A DNA stretch of 64,000 nucleotides from Cupriavidus gilardii (GCF_013314895.1 NZ_JABTYE010000021.1:34766-98765); one strand, 5' to 3'. Positions 47,429-57,212 are shown, counted from the first letter of the stretch. The notes: generated by a model from the sequence alone, not told the origin. Numbers and translations are program-made.

Positions 47429-48325
47429 ATGCCGTTTCCCATGCTGGGTCGCCAGTCCGGCCTATCCGGCCCATCCCGCCTATCCCGCCTATCCCGCCAC
47501 CCCCGCGCGCTGCCGCGCTTGGTCGCCGCCGTCCTGCTGTCCGCGGCCTCTCTGCTCGGCAGCGGCGCCGCCTTCGCCGGCGAACTGAAGCTGGCGACCA
47601 CCACCAGCACCGAAAACTCCGGCCTGCTCAAATACCTGCTGCCGCGCTTCGAGCGCGACAGCGGCGTCACGGTCAAGGTGATCGCGGTCGGCTCGGGCAA
47701 GGCGATGAAGATGGGCGAGATGGGCGACGTCGACGTGTTGCTGGTGCACGCCCGCAAGATGGAAGACGCCTTCGTCGCGGCCGGCCACGGCGTCGACCGG
47801 CGCGACGTGATGTACAACGACTTCATCGTGGTCGGGCCGTCGGCGGACCCGGCAAAGATCGCGGGCAGCAAGGACGTGATCGCGAGCTTCCGCAAGATCG
47901 CCGCCAGCGGCGTCAAGTTCATCTCGCGCGGCGACAATTCGGGCACCGACGTGATGGAGAAGTCGTACTGGAAGGAGGCCGGCGTCGAGCCCAAGGGCCA
48001 GCCCTGGTACGTCAACGCCGGGCTCGGCATGGGCGAGGTGCTGACGATGGCGGCGCAGATGCCCGGCTACACGCTGTCCGATCGTGCCACCTATGGCGCC
48101 TATCGCGCCAAGACGGGCCTCGCCATCGCGGTGCAGGGCGATCCGAAGATGTTCAACCCATACGGCATCATCGCGGTCAACCCGGCCAGGCATCCCGGCA
48201 TCAACTACGCGGATGCGCGCAAGCTGATCGAGTGGATCACGTCGAAGGCCGGCCAGGACGCCATCGCCAGCTACAAGGTCGAGGGCGAACAGCTGTTCTT
48301 CCCCAGCTACAAGACCGGCTCCTGA
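47429..48325 (+). CDS. tupA: Tungstate-binding periplasmic protein (TupA-like), orphan
   Basis: At 298 residues from ATG 47429, with AAGAGGA upstream. The signal peptide is long (cleavage near residue 50, SGAAFA-GE), with a repeated Pro/Ser/Arg-rich start coded by 9-bp units. The mature protein begins ELKLATTTSTENSGLLKYLL. The TTTS and RGDNSGT segments, which bind the oxyanion in TupA/WtpA-type proteins, are present. WVNAGLG-type motifs (PWYVNAGLGMGEVLTM) complete the family. The tupB and tupC genes are not adjacent: a LysR gene follows on the other strand. The nearby molybdenum enzyme XdhAB suggests cofactor supply. Confidence 0.85.
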   Translation: MPFPMLGRQSGLSGPSRLSRLSRHPRALPRLVAAVLLSAASLLGSGAAFAGELKLATTTSTENSGLLKYLLPRFERDSGVTVKVIAVGSGKAMKMGEMGDVDVLLVHARKMEDAFVAAGHGVDRRDVMYNDFIVVGPSADPAKIAGSKDVIASFRKIAASGVKFISRGDNSGTDVMEKSYWKEAGVEPKGQPWYVNAGLGMGEVLTMAAQMPGYTLSDRATYGAYRAKTGLAIAVQGDPKMFNPYGIIAVNPARHPGINYADARKLIEWITSKAGQDAIASYKVEGEQLFFPSYKTGS

Positions 48326-48347
48326 CTTCGCTGGCTCCCGACTTCGC

Positions 48348-48372
48348 GGCTCCCGATTGCCGGTCGGGAGCC
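48348..48372. terminator. Hairpin between convergent genes, possible terminator
   Basis: A perfect 9-bp stem GGCTCCCGA / TCGGGAGCC with a 7-nt loop lies between the stops of tupA and the LysR gene. It lacks a T-tract on either side, so termination would depend on other factors. Confidence 0.4.
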
Positions 48373-48399
48373 TGGCCCCTCCCGCAGCTTCACCGCCGC

Positions 48400-49350
48400 T
48401 CAGGGCTCCGCGGCCATCTCCAGCCGCGGCAACAGCGGCAGATCGGCCGCGACCTCGGCGATCATCCGGCGCAGCCACAGCACGTCCGGCGCGGCGTGGC
48501 AGCGTTCGTGCCATAGCTGGTAGAAGCGCATGCGCGGAAACGACACCGGCGCCGGCACCATCCGGATCGGCAGGTACTGCGCATAGTGCGCGGCGAACTG
48601 CCGGCCGGTCGTGAACACCATGTCGGTCTTCATCAGCACATACGGCACCAGCCCGAAATAGGGCAGCGTCACCTGGATGCGGCGCTTGTAGCCCTGCTCC
48701 GCCAGCGCCTGGTCGATCATGCTGCGCTGCATGGACGCATACGGCGCCGGCGCCAGATGCGGCATCTCCAGGTAGTGCTTCAGCGACAGCCCCTTGCGCG
48801 CCAGCGGATGCTGGGCGCCCAGCATGCAGACCACCTCGTCCTCGAACAGCGGCGAGATATGCAGATGCTCGGGCGGCGACAGCCAGTTGCCGATCACGAT
48901 ATCGAGCTTGCCCTGCTCCAGCTCCTCCAGAAAATCGGTGGCGCTGGTCAGCGGATGGACGAACAGCTTTGCACCCGGCGCCAGCCGGCGCACCCGCTCG
49001 ACGATATTGGGCAGGAAGAACGCATCCAGATAATCCGGCGCGCCCAGATGGAAGGTGCGATCCGTGGTGGCCGGATCGAACTGTTGCGGCGGCCGCGCAA
49101 TGCGGTCCATCGCCGCCAGGCTCTGCTCGGCCAGTTCCAGCAGCTCGCGGCCGCGCTCGGTGGGCACCATGCCGCTCTTGCCGCGCACCAGGATGGCATC
49201 GCCGGTGATCTCGCGCAGGCGCTTGAGCGTATTGCTGATGGCCGGCTGCGATTGCCCCATCCGCACCGCGGTGCGCGTGACGCTCTGCTCGGTCAGCAGG
49301 GTATGCAATACCCGAAGCAGATAGGTGTCCAGATGGTCGCGTCCGTGCAT
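48400..49350 (-). CDS. LysR family transcriptional regulator, likely for xdh
   Basis: At 316 residues from ATG 49350 (MHGRDHLDTYLLRVLHTLLT). The N-terminal HTH is EQSVTRTAVRMGQSQPAISN followed by TLKRLREITGD. The LysR substrate domain covers about 90-300. It is divergent from xdhA across a 276-nt gap, so it probably controls the xdhABC operon in response to a purine intermediate. An in-frame extension to 49452 would use a start lacking family support. Confidence 0.9.
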   Translation of the reverse strand: MHGRDHLDTYLLRVLHTLLTEQSVTRTAVRMGQSQPAISNTLKRLREITGDAILVRGKSGMVPTERGRELLELAEQSLAAMDRIARPPQQFDPATTDRTFHLGAPDYLDAFFLPNIVERVRRLAPGAKLFVHPLTSATDFLEELEQGKLDIVIGNWLSPPEHLHISPLFEDEVVCMLGAQHPLARKGLSLKHYLEMPHLAPAPYASMQRSMIDQALAEQGYKRRIQVTLPYFGLVPYVLMKTDMVFTTGRQFAAHYAQYLPIRMVPAPVSFPRMRFYQLWHERCHAAPDVLWLRRMIAEVAADLPLLPRLEMAAEP

Positions 49351-49626
49351 GGTGAATTCGTCCGGCCTGATAAACCTGCGGCCAGTGGCGTGGGGATAAG
49401 GATCGGCGCATAGTGTATGCCAGCCAACCTGGCAGCGGTCAATTCGGCGCAAACCCGCGGAAAGTCCTGGCCAAGCGGCCTAATACGCCGGTTGCGGCGC
49501 GGCCGGAGGCCGCGGCGGCGGTGCCGCGGGCGGCGTGCACGCCATGATGGGGCATATCACCTGGGCCGAATATTGCTACTCGGCGCGAGTGCTATGTTTG
49601 CCCCATCGCAAGGAGATAACACGACC

Positions 49627-51156
49627 ATGGAGACACAACCCATCCGCTTCTACCATCGCGGCCAGGTTCAGCAGGTCACCGATGCCCCGATCACCCGCAC
49701 CGTGCTGCAATACCTGCGCGAAGACGCGCGCTGCACCGGCACCAAGGAGGGCTGTGCCGAAGGCGACTGCGGTGCCTGCACCGTGGTCATCGGCGAACTG
49801 CAGCCCGATGGCGAGTTGAGCTTCAAGGCCGTCAACTCCTGCATCCAGTTTCTCCCCACGCTCGATGGCAAGGCGCTGATCACCGTCGAGGACCTGCGTC
49901 AGGCCGATGGCTCGCTGCATCCGGTACAGGAAGCCATGGTCGAATGCCATGGCTCGCAATGCGGCTTCTGCACGCCGGGCTTCGTGATGTCGCTGTGGGC
50001 GCTGTACCAGCAGCACCAGCCGGGCGGACCGGCGCCGGACCGGCAGACCATCTGCGACGCGCTGACCGGCAACCTGTGCCGCTGCACGGGCTACCGGCCC
50101 ATCATCGAGGCGGGCCAGCGCATGATGTCGCTGCCCGCGCCGCACGCGAGCCGGCTCGAGCCGAAGGCGATCGCCACCGCGCTGCGCACGCTGATGCGTG
50201 AGGATACCTTCCACTATCGCGATCCGTCGGGCGCCTGGTTCCATGCACCGCGCACCGCGTCGGCCTTCGCCGCGCTGAAGGCGGCCGAGCCCTCGGCGCG
50301 TATCCTGGCCGGCAGCACCGACGTCGGGCTGTGGGTCACCAAGCAGTTCCGCGAACTGGGCAATCTGCTCTATGTGGGCCAGGTCGAGGACCTGCAGCAG
50401 ATCGTCGAACGCGAAGGCGTCATCGAGATTGGCGCAGCCGTCTCGCTCGAGCGTGCCTACGCCGCACTCAACCAGGCCCATCCCGAACTCGAAGAACTAT
50501 GGAAGCGCTTCGCCTCGCTGCCGATCCGCAATGCCGGCACGCTGGGCGGCAATATCGCCAACGGCTCGCCGATCGGCGACTCGATGCCGGCGCTGATCGC
50601 GCTCGGCGCCGAGGTCGTGCTGCAGCATCGCGATGGGCGCCGCACGCTGCCGCTCGAGGACCTGTATCTGGCCTATCAGAAGACCGCGATGGCCGAAGGC
50701 GAATTCGTCGCGGCGCTGCGCGTGCCGGTGTCCGGGCCTCAGCACTTCCGTACCTACAAGCTGTCCAAACGTTTTGACGAGGACATCTCCGCGGTCTGCG
50801 CCGCCTTCGGCATCACGGTCGCCGACGGCGCGGTGCGGCAGGCCCGCATCGCCTTCGGCGGCATGGCGGCCACGCCCAGCCGCGCCGCCCATGCCGAGGC
50901 CGCGCTGCTCGGCCAGCGCTGGGACGAAGCCGCCGTCAAGACGGCGATGGACGCGCTGTCGCAGGACTACACGCCGCTGACCGATATGCGCGCCACCGCC
51001 GAGTACCGCGCCCGCGGCGCTGCCAACCTGCTGTACCGCTTCTGGCTGGAGACGCGCGACGATGCGCTGCCGGCCGCCGCCGTCAACGTCCGTGCGATCG
51101 GGGCGGGCAGCGTGCCGCCTGCCACGGCCACCGCGGCCACCACGGCTACCGTTTAA
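49627..51156 (+). CDS. xdhA: Xanthine dehydrogenase small subunit (2Fe-2S and FAD)
   Basis: At 509 residues from ATG 49627 (METQPIRFYHRGQVQQVTDA), with AAGGAG upstream. Plant-type 2Fe-2S cysteines are in CTGTKEGCAEGDCGAC, and the second cluster in CGFCTPGF and CRCTGY. A FAD domain from about 190 has AGSTDVGLWVTKQFRELGNL and IRNAGTLGGNIANGSPIGDS. A CO_deh_flav C-terminal domain ends it. It oxidises hypoxanthine and xanthine to urate together with XdhB. It is first of xdhA-xdhB-xdhC, with 17 nt to xdhB. Confidence 0.96.
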   Translation: METQPIRFYHRGQVQQVTDAPITRTVLQYLREDARCTGTKEGCAEGDCGACTVVIGELQPDGELSFKAVNSCIQFLPTLDGKALITVEDLRQADGSLHPVQEAMVECHGSQCGFCTPGFVMSLWALYQQHQPGGPAPDRQTICDALTGNLCRCTGYRPIIEAGQRMMSLPAPHASRLEPKAIATALRTLMREDTFHYRDPSGAWFHAPRTASAFAALKAAEPSARILAGSTDVGLWVTKQFRELGNLLYVGQVEDLQQIVEREGVIEIGAAVSLERAYAALNQAHPELEELWKRFASLPIRNAGTLGGNIANGSPIGDSMPALIALGAEVVLQHRDGRRTLPLEDLYLAYQKTAMAEGEFVAALRVPVSGPQHFRTYKLSKRFDEDISAVCAAFGITVADGAVRQARIAFGGMAATPSRAAHAEAALLGQRWDEAAVKTAMDALSQDYTPLTDMRATAEYRARGAANLLYRFWLETRDDALPAAAVNVRAIGAGSVPPATATAATTATV

Positions 51157-51173
51157 GTAGAGGAGCGATCGGA

Positions 51174-53585
51174 ATGAACAAGCAAACCGAGGCCTTCCTG
51201 CTCGACACCGGTGTCGCCAACGGCGGTGCGCCCGTGACGGCGGACTTCAACAGCGGCGACCTCGCCGCGCATATTGCCGCCGAAGCGCCGCCGCAGATCG
51301 GCGTGTCGCGCCCGCACGAGTCCGCGCATCTGCATGTGGCCGGCACGGCGACCTATACCGACGACATTCCCGAACTCGCCGGCACGCTGCACGCCGCGCT
51401 CGGCATGAGCGCCCGCGCCCATGCCCGCATTCGGTCGATCGCGCTGGACAAGGTGCGCGCCGCGCCGGGCGTGGTGGCGGTGCTGACGGCCAAAGACATT
51501 CCGGGCACCAACGACTGCGGCCCGATCATCCATGACGATCCGATCCTGGCGAGCGACACGGTGCAGTTCGTCGGCCAGCCGATCTTTATCGTGGTGGCCT
51601 CGTCGCACGATGCCGCGCGGCGCGCGGCGCGGCTGGCCGCGATCGATTACGAGGACCTGCCGCCGATCCTGTCGCCGGAGGCCGCGCACGAGGCACGCAG
51701 CTACGTACTGCCGCCGATGCATCTGGTGCGCGGCGAACCGCGCCAGCATCTGGGCACGGCAACGCATCGCGACAAGGGCCATATCCGCCTCGGCGGCCAG
51801 GAGCAGTTCTATCTGGAAGGCCAGATCGCCTACGCGGCGCCGAAGGAAAACGACGGCATGCACGTGTGGTGTTCGACCCAGCATCCGACCGAGATGCAGC
51901 ACGCGGTCGCGCATGTGCTCGGCTGGCAGGTTCACCAGGTGCTGGTCGAATGCCGGCGCATGGGCGGCGGCTTCGGCGGCAAGGAATCGCAGTCGGCGCT
52001 GTTCGCCTGCTGCGCGGCCCTGGCCGCGTGGAAGCTGATGTGCCCGGTCAAGCTGCGTCCGGACCGCGACGACGACATGATGATCACCGGCAAGCGCCAC
52101 GACTTCGTGTTCGACTACGAAGTCGGCCACGACGCGCAGGGCCGCATCGAAGCCGTCGCGGTGGAAATGGTCTCGCGCGCCGGCTTCTCGGCGGACCTGT
52201 CGGGCCCGGTGATGACCCGCGCGATCTGCCACTTCGACAACGCCTACTGGCTGCCGCACGTGCAGATCGACGGCTACTGCGGCAAGACCAACACACAGAG
52301 CAATACCGCGTTCCGCGGCTTCGGCGGCCCGCAGGGCGCGTTTGCGATGGAATACATCCTCGACAATATCGCGCGCACCGTCGGCCGCGATGCGCTCGAC
52401 GTGCGCCGCGACAACCTGTACGGCAAGACCGAGCGCAACGTGACGCCCTACGGCCAGACCGTCGAGGACAACGTCATTCATGAATTGCTGGATCAGCTCG
52501 AGGCCAGCAGCGACTACCGCGCCCGCCGCGAGGCCACGCGCGCGTTCAACGCGAACAGCCCGGTGCTGAAGAAGGGCATCGCCATCACGCCGGTCAAGTT
52601 CGGCATCTCGTTCAATGTCGCGCACTTCAACCAGGCCGGCGCGCTGGTGCACGTCTATAACGACGGTTCGGTGCTGGTCAATCACGGCGGCACCGAGATG
52701 GGCCAGGGTCTGAACACCAAGGTGGCGATGGTGGTCGCGCACGAGCTGGGCATCCGCCTCGAACGCGTGCGCGTGACCGCGACCGACACCAGCAAGGTGG
52801 CCAATACCTCGGCCACGGCCGCCTCGACCGGCACCGACCTGAACGGCAAGGCCGCGCAGGACGCGGCCCGCCAGATCCGCGAGCGGCTGGCCGCCTTTGC
52901 CGCGCGCCAGGCCGGCGTCGAGCCGTCCAGCGTGCGCTTCGGCGACGATCTGGTGGTGGCGGGCGAAATGCGCCTGGGCTTTGCCGAACTGGCACGGCAG
53001 GCCTACGTCGCCCGCGTGCAGCTGTGGTCCGACGGCTTCTATGCCACGCCAAAGCTGCACTGGGACCAGAGCAAGCTGCAGGGCCGGCCGTTCTACTACT
53101 ACGCCTACGGCGCGGCCTGCTCGGAAGTGCTGGTCGACACGCTGACCGGCGAATTCCGGCTGCTGCGCGCCGATGTGCTGCACGATGTCGGCCGCTCGCT
53201 GAACCCGGCGATCGATATCGGCCAGGTCGAAGGCGGCTTCATCCAGGGCATGGGCTGGCTGACCACCGAGGAGTTGTGGTGGAACAAGGACGGCAAGCTG
53301 ATGACGCATGCGCCGTCGACCTACAAGATCCCGACCGTCAACGACTGCCCCGAAGAGTTCAACGTCCGGCTGTTCGAGAACCGCAACGCCGAGGACAGCA
53401 TCCATCGCTCCAAGGCGGTCGGCGAGCCCCCGCTGCTGCTGCCGTTCTCGGTGTTCTTCGCGATCCGCGATGCCATTGCCAGCCTCGGCGGCTATCGCAT
53501 CAATCCGCCGCTGCACGCGCCGGCGACCAGCGAAGCGATCCTGAACGCGGCCGACGCCGTGCGTACGGCAGCCGGGATCGCCTGA
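51174..53585 (+). CDS. xdhB: Xanthine dehydrogenase large subunit (molybdopterin)
   Basis: At 803 residues, the catalytic Mo subunit. Cofactor and substrate motifs include GGGFGGKESQ, RDDDMMITGKRHDF, NTAFRGFGGPQGAFAME, GTEMGQGLNTKVA, and the active glutamate in GEPPLLLPFSVFFAIRDA. The first 50 residues are a variable lead-in before the aldehyde-oxidase/xanthine-dehydrogenase a/b hammerhead domain. It needs sulfurated molybdopterin supplied by XdhC. Confidence 0.97.
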   Translation: MNKQTEAFLLDTGVANGGAPVTADFNSGDLAAHIAAEAPPQIGVSRPHESAHLHVAGTATYTDDIPELAGTLHAALGMSARAHARIRSIALDKVRAAPGVVAVLTAKDIPGTNDCGPIIHDDPILASDTVQFVGQPIFIVVASSHDAARRAARLAAIDYEDLPPILSPEAAHEARSYVLPPMHLVRGEPRQHLGTATHRDKGHIRLGGQEQFYLEGQIAYAAPKENDGMHVWCSTQHPTEMQHAVAHVLGWQVHQVLVECRRMGGGFGGKESQSALFACCAALAAWKLMCPVKLRPDRDDDMMITGKRHDFVFDYEVGHDAQGRIEAVAVEMVSRAGFSADLSGPVMTRAICHFDNAYWLPHVQIDGYCGKTNTQSNTAFRGFGGPQGAFAMEYILDNIARTVGRDALDVRRDNLYGKTERNVTPYGQTVEDNVIHELLDQLEASSDYRARREATRAFNANSPVLKKGIAITPVKFGISFNVAHFNQAGALVHVYNDGSVLVNHGGTEMGQGLNTKVAMVVAHELGIRLERVRVTATDTSKVANTSATAASTGTDLNGKAAQDAARQIRERLAAFAARQAGVEPSSVRFGDDLVVAGEMRLGFAELARQAYVARVQLWSDGFYATPKLHWDQSKLQGRPFYYYAYGAACSEVLVDTLTGEFRLLRADVLHDVGRSLNPAIDIGQVEGGFIQGMGWLTTEELWWNKDGKLMTHAPSTYKIPTVNDCPEEFNVRLFENRNAEDSIHRSKAVGEPPLLLPFSVFFAIRDAIASLGGYRINPPLHAPATSEAILNAADAVRTAAGIA

Positions 53586-53616
53586 CCGGCGCCGCTCAAC
53601 ATCACCGGACGCGATC

Positions 53617-54693
53617 ATGCAGGACGCCCCGCTCAAGCCCTTCCGCTTTGCCGACGCCGCCGCGCTGGTACGCGCCGGCGTGCCGGTGACGATGGTCACC
53701 ATCGTCGAGGTCAAGGGCTCCGCGCCGCGCGAGCCCGGCATCCGCATGCTGGTGACCGGCGACGATCTGATCGGCACGATCGGCGGCGGGCATCTGGAAT
53801 GGCGCGGCATGGCGATCGCGCGCGAGATGCTCGATGCGGCCGCGCCTGGCGACGCTTCCTCGCTCGCCACCGATGCCACCCGCCGTATCGTGCGGATTCC
53901 GCTCGGGCCCGCGCTCGGCCAATGCTGCGGCGGCGTGGTGCAGCTTGGCTTCGAGCGGCTGGGCCCGGCCGATCTCGAATGGCTGGACGCGGTGGAAGCG
54001 GCCTTTGCCGCGCGCCGCACCGTCACGCGCACGGTGCCCGCCGCCGGCCCCGTCCGCCATGCGATCGACCGCACGCCACTGCCGACGCTGCCCGCCGTCA
54101 CGCTGCACGAGGACGGCAGCTGGACCGACCTGCTGGCCCCCGACGAGATGCACGTGGTGCTGTTCGGCGCAGGCCATGTCGGCCATGCGCTGGTCAAGGT
54201 GCTCGGCACGCTGCCGTGCACGGTCCATTGGGTCGACGAGCGCGATACGCTGTTTCCCGGCGGCCTGCCCGCCAACGTGGTGGCCGAGGCCACCGATACG
54301 GCCGAGGCGGTGGTCGACCACGCGCCGCCCGGCAGCTACTTCCTGGTCATGACGCACAGCCACGCGCTGGACCAGGCACTGTGCGAACGGATCCTGCGGC
54401 GCACCGACTTCGCGTACTTCGGGCTGATCGGCTCGAAGACCAAGCGCGCCCGCTTCGAACACCGGATGGTCGAGCATGGCATCGACCCGGCCGCCTTTGC
54501 GCGGATGACCTGCCCGATCGGCGTCGGGGGCATCACCGACAAGGCTCCGGCTATGATTGCAGTTGCCATCGTCGCTCAGCTGCTGCAAGTGCGCGATCAG
54601 CGCCTGGCCGCGCTGCGCTCCGACGCACCGGCAATGCAGCGGGACGGCGGGCAACCGGGCGAGAGCAACAGCGACAGCCCCGCCCACCGGTAA
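53617..54693 (+). CDS. xdhC: Xanthine dehydrogenase accessory protein XdhC
   Basis: At 358 residues, it binds molybdenum cofactor, helps its sulfuration and inserts it into XdhB. The N-terminal XdhC/CoxI domain has SAPREPGIRMLVTGDDLIGT, GGGHLEWRGM and QCCGGVVQLGFE. The C-terminal Rossmann domain has VVLFGAGHVGHALVKVLGTL. It starts 31 nt after xdhB. Confidence 0.95.
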   Translation: MQDAPLKPFRFADAAALVRAGVPVTMVTIVEVKGSAPREPGIRMLVTGDDLIGTIGGGHLEWRGMAIAREMLDAAAPGDASSLATDATRRIVRIPLGPALGQCCGGVVQLGFERLGPADLEWLDAVEAAFAARRTVTRTVPAAGPVRHAIDRTPLPTLPAVTLHEDGSWTDLLAPDEMHVVLFGAGHVGHALVKVLGTLPCTVHWVDERDTLFPGGLPANVVAEATDTAEAVVDHAPPGSYFLVMTHSHALDQALCERILRRTDFAYFGLIGSKTKRARFEHRMVEHGIDPAAFARMTCPIGVGGITDKAPAMIAVAIVAQLLQVRDQRLAALRSDAPAMQRDGGQPGESNSDSPAHR

Positions 54694-54754
54694 CCGCGCC
54701 GGCCAACTGCTCGAACGCGAACAGCAGGCCGGCATAGCAAAAAAGGATTCCCCC

Positions 54755-55810
54755 ATGACGCTCGACGCCGCGCTCGCGGACCGCATCCGCCGCACCCCCA
54801 AGGCCGAACTGCATGTGCACATCGAAGGGACGCTCGAGCCCGAGCTGATCTTCCGGCTCGCGCAGCGCAACCGGGTCAAGCTGCCGTATCCCAGCGTCGA
54901 GGCGCTGCGCGCCGCCTACGCGTTCACCGACCTGCAGTCCTTCCTCGACATCTACTATGCGGGCGCCAGCGTGCTGCTGACCGAGGAAGACTTCTTCGAC
55001 ATGACGATGGCGTACGTCGAACGCGCGGTGGCGGACAACGTGCGCCACGCAGAGATCTTCTTCGATCCGCAGACGCATACCGCGCGCGGCGTGGACATCG
55101 AGATCGTGATCGACGGCATTGCCGACGCGCTGGCGCAGGCACGCACGCAATATGACTTCTCCAGCAGCATGATTCTTTGCTTCCTGCGGCATCTGTCGGA
55201 GGAAGACGCGTTTGCCACGCTGGAAGCGGCGCTGCCCTATCGCGATCGCTTCGTCGGCGTCGGCCTCGATTCGTCCGAGCGCGGCAATCCGCCCGAGAAG
55301 TTCGCGCGGGTGTTCGCCCGTGCGAAAGAGCTGGGCCTGCATCGCGTGGCCCATGCCGGCGAGGAAGGCCCGGCCGACTATGTCCGCGACGCGCTCGACA
55401 TCCTGCAGGTCGAGCGGATCGACCACGGCGTGCGTGCGATCGACGATCCGGCGCTGGTCGAGCGGCTGGCGCGCGAGCGCATCGCGCTGACGGTCTGCCC
55501 GCTGTCGAACCAGAAGCTCAAGGTCTATCCCGACCTGCGCGACCATTCGCTGAAGAAGCTGCTGGACGCGGGCGTCGCGGTGACGATCCATTCGGACGAC
55601 CCGGCCTATTTCGGCGGCTATATGAACGCCAATTGGGAAGCGACCTTCGAGGCGCTGCCGCTCGATGCAGCCGACGCGCACCGGCTGGCGCGCAACAGTT
55701 TCGAGGCGAGCTTCCTGCGGCCGGCGCTGAAGGCCGAATACCTGACCGAGGTCGACCGCTTCTGGCAATCGGCCAGCCCCACGACGCCGGCGAGCGCGGC
55801 GACGGCTTGA
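54755..55810 (+). CDS. Adenine deaminase-type member of the adenosine deaminase family
   Basis: At 351 residues from ATG 54755. Zinc ligands and catalytic residues can be placed: His20 and His22 (ELHVHIEGTLEP), His200 and Glu203 (HAGEEG), His224, and Asp281-Asp282 (HSDDPAYFGGY). The stretches IFFDPQTHTARG, LCFLRHLSEEDAF and VGLDSSERGNPPEKF match the prokaryotic adenine deaminase subfamily (Pseudomonas PA0148-like) rather than adenosine deaminase. Either reaction feeds hypoxanthine, or its riboside, to XdhAB. It lies 61 nt after xdhC and before guaD. Confidence 0.9.
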   Translation: MTLDAALADRIRRTPKAELHVHIEGTLEPELIFRLAQRNRVKLPYPSVEALRAAYAFTDLQSFLDIYYAGASVLLTEEDFFDMTMAYVERAVADNVRHAEIFFDPQTHTARGVDIEIVIDGIADALAQARTQYDFSSSMILCFLRHLSEEDAFATLEAALPYRDRFVGVGLDSSERGNPPEKFARVFARAKELGLHRVAHAGEEGPADYVRDALDILQVERIDHGVRAIDDPALVERLARERIALTVCPLSNQKLKVYPDLRDHSLKKLLDAGVAVTIHSDDPAYFGGYMNANWEATFEALPLDAADAHRLARNSFEASFLRPALKAEYLTEVDRFWQSASPTTPASAATA

Positions 55811-55880
55811 TGCCGTTGCGGCCCTGACCGGCGCAACATCGGCCGACGCCCCCGCGCCGGCCTTCCTTAACCCCACGACC

Positions 55881-57212
55881 ATGAACCAGACCACCAGCTC
55901 CTCTTCCCCGACCGGTACCCATCGCGCCATCCGTGGCCGCGTGCTGCATTTCCTGCGCGACCCGCAATTCCATGATGACGCGTATCAGTATTGGGAAGAC
56001 GGTGTGCTACTGGTCGCCGACGGCCGCATCGCCGCGGCCGGGCCCTACGCCGAGCTGGCGCCGTCGATCGCCCCGGGCACCGAGGTGATCGACCATCGCG
56101 GCAAGCTGATCGTGCCGGGCTTTATCGATACGCACGTGCACTACCCGCAGACCGACATGATCGCGTCGCCGTCGCCGGGCCTGCTGCATTGGCTCGATAC
56201 CTATACCTTCCCCGAGGAGCGCCGCTTCGCCGAGCCCCGGTACGCGGCCGCGGTGGCGAGCTTCTTCGCCGACGAGCTGCTGCGCAACGGCACCACCAGC
56301 GCGCTGGTCTGGAGCACCGTGCATGCGACTTCGGCCGACGCGCTGTTCGCCGAGAGCCATCGCCGCAATCTGCGGCTGGCGACCGGCAAGGTGCTGATGG
56401 ACCGCCATTGCCCGGAATTCCTGCGCGACACCGCGGAATCGGGTGCGCGCGAATCGGCCGACCTGCTGTCGCGCTGGCATGGCAAGGGGCGCCTGTCCTA
56501 TGCGATCACGCCGCGCTTCGCGCCGACGTCGACCGAGGCGCAACTGGCTGCCTGCGGCGAGCTGGCGCGCGCCTACCCCGATGCGCTGATCCAGACCCAC
56601 GTGGCCGAGAACCGCGACGAGGTCAAATGGGTCGCCGAGCTGTTCCCGCAGGCGCGCAGCTATCTGGACGTCTACGATCGATACGGCCTGCTGCGCCCGG
56701 GCGCGTTCTACGGCCATGCGATCCACCTGGATGACGACGATCGCCGCCGGCTGGCCGACACCGGCGCGGCGGTCGCGCACTGCCCGACCTCGAACCTGTT
56801 CCTCGGCAGCGGTCTCTACGACTTCCACCAGTCCGACGCGCACCGGCTCAATCTGACGCTGGCCACCGACGTCGGCGGCGGCACCTCGTTCTCGATGCTG
56901 CGCACGATGAACGCCGCGCACAAGGTCGCCCGGATGGGCGGCTATCACCTGACCGCGCTGCGGATGTTCTACCTGGCCACGCGCGCGCCGGCCGATGCGC
57001 TCGGATGGGGCGATCGCATCGGCAGCTTCGCGGCGGGCAACGAGGCCGACTTCATCGTGCTCGATCCCGAGGCCACGCCGCTGCTGGGCCGCCGCAGCGC
57101 GCGCTCGGAAACGCTGGAGGAACAGCTGTTTGCGTTTGCGATGCTCGGCGACGATCGGGTGATCGACAGCGTCTACGTGATGGGCCAGCGGGCGGAAACC
57201 GCCACGGCATAG
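55881..57212 (+). CDS. guaD: Guanine deaminase
   Basis: At 443 residues, this amidohydrolase converts guanine to xanthine. The metal motif is VPGFIDTHVHYPQTDMI with His85 and His87. LVWSTVHATSADALFAESHR, THVAENRDEVKWV, AIHLDDDD and TDVGGGTSFSMLRTM are GuaD signatures. It is last in the xdh unit, 70 nt after the deaminase. A GGGTCCCC hairpin follows. Confidence 0.95.
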   Translation: MNQTTSSSSPTGTHRAIRGRVLHFLRDPQFHDDAYQYWEDGVLLVADGRIAAAGPYAELAPSIAPGTEVIDHRGKLIVPGFIDTHVHYPQTDMIASPSPGLLHWLDTYTFPEERRFAEPRYAAAVASFFADELLRNGTTSALVWSTVHATSADALFAESHRRNLRLATGKVLMDRHCPEFLRDTAESGARESADLLSRWHGKGRLSYAITPRFAPTSTEAQLAACGELARAYPDALIQTHVAENRDEVKWVAELFPQARSYLDVYDRYGLLRPGAFYGHAIHLDDDDRRRLADTGAAVAHCPTSNLFLGSGLYDFHQSDAHRLNLTLATDVGGGTSFSMLRTMNAAHKVARMGGYHLTALRMFYLATRAPADALGWGDRIGSFAAGNEADFIVLDPEATPLLGRRSARSETLEEQLFAFAMLGDDRVIDSVYVMGQRAETATA

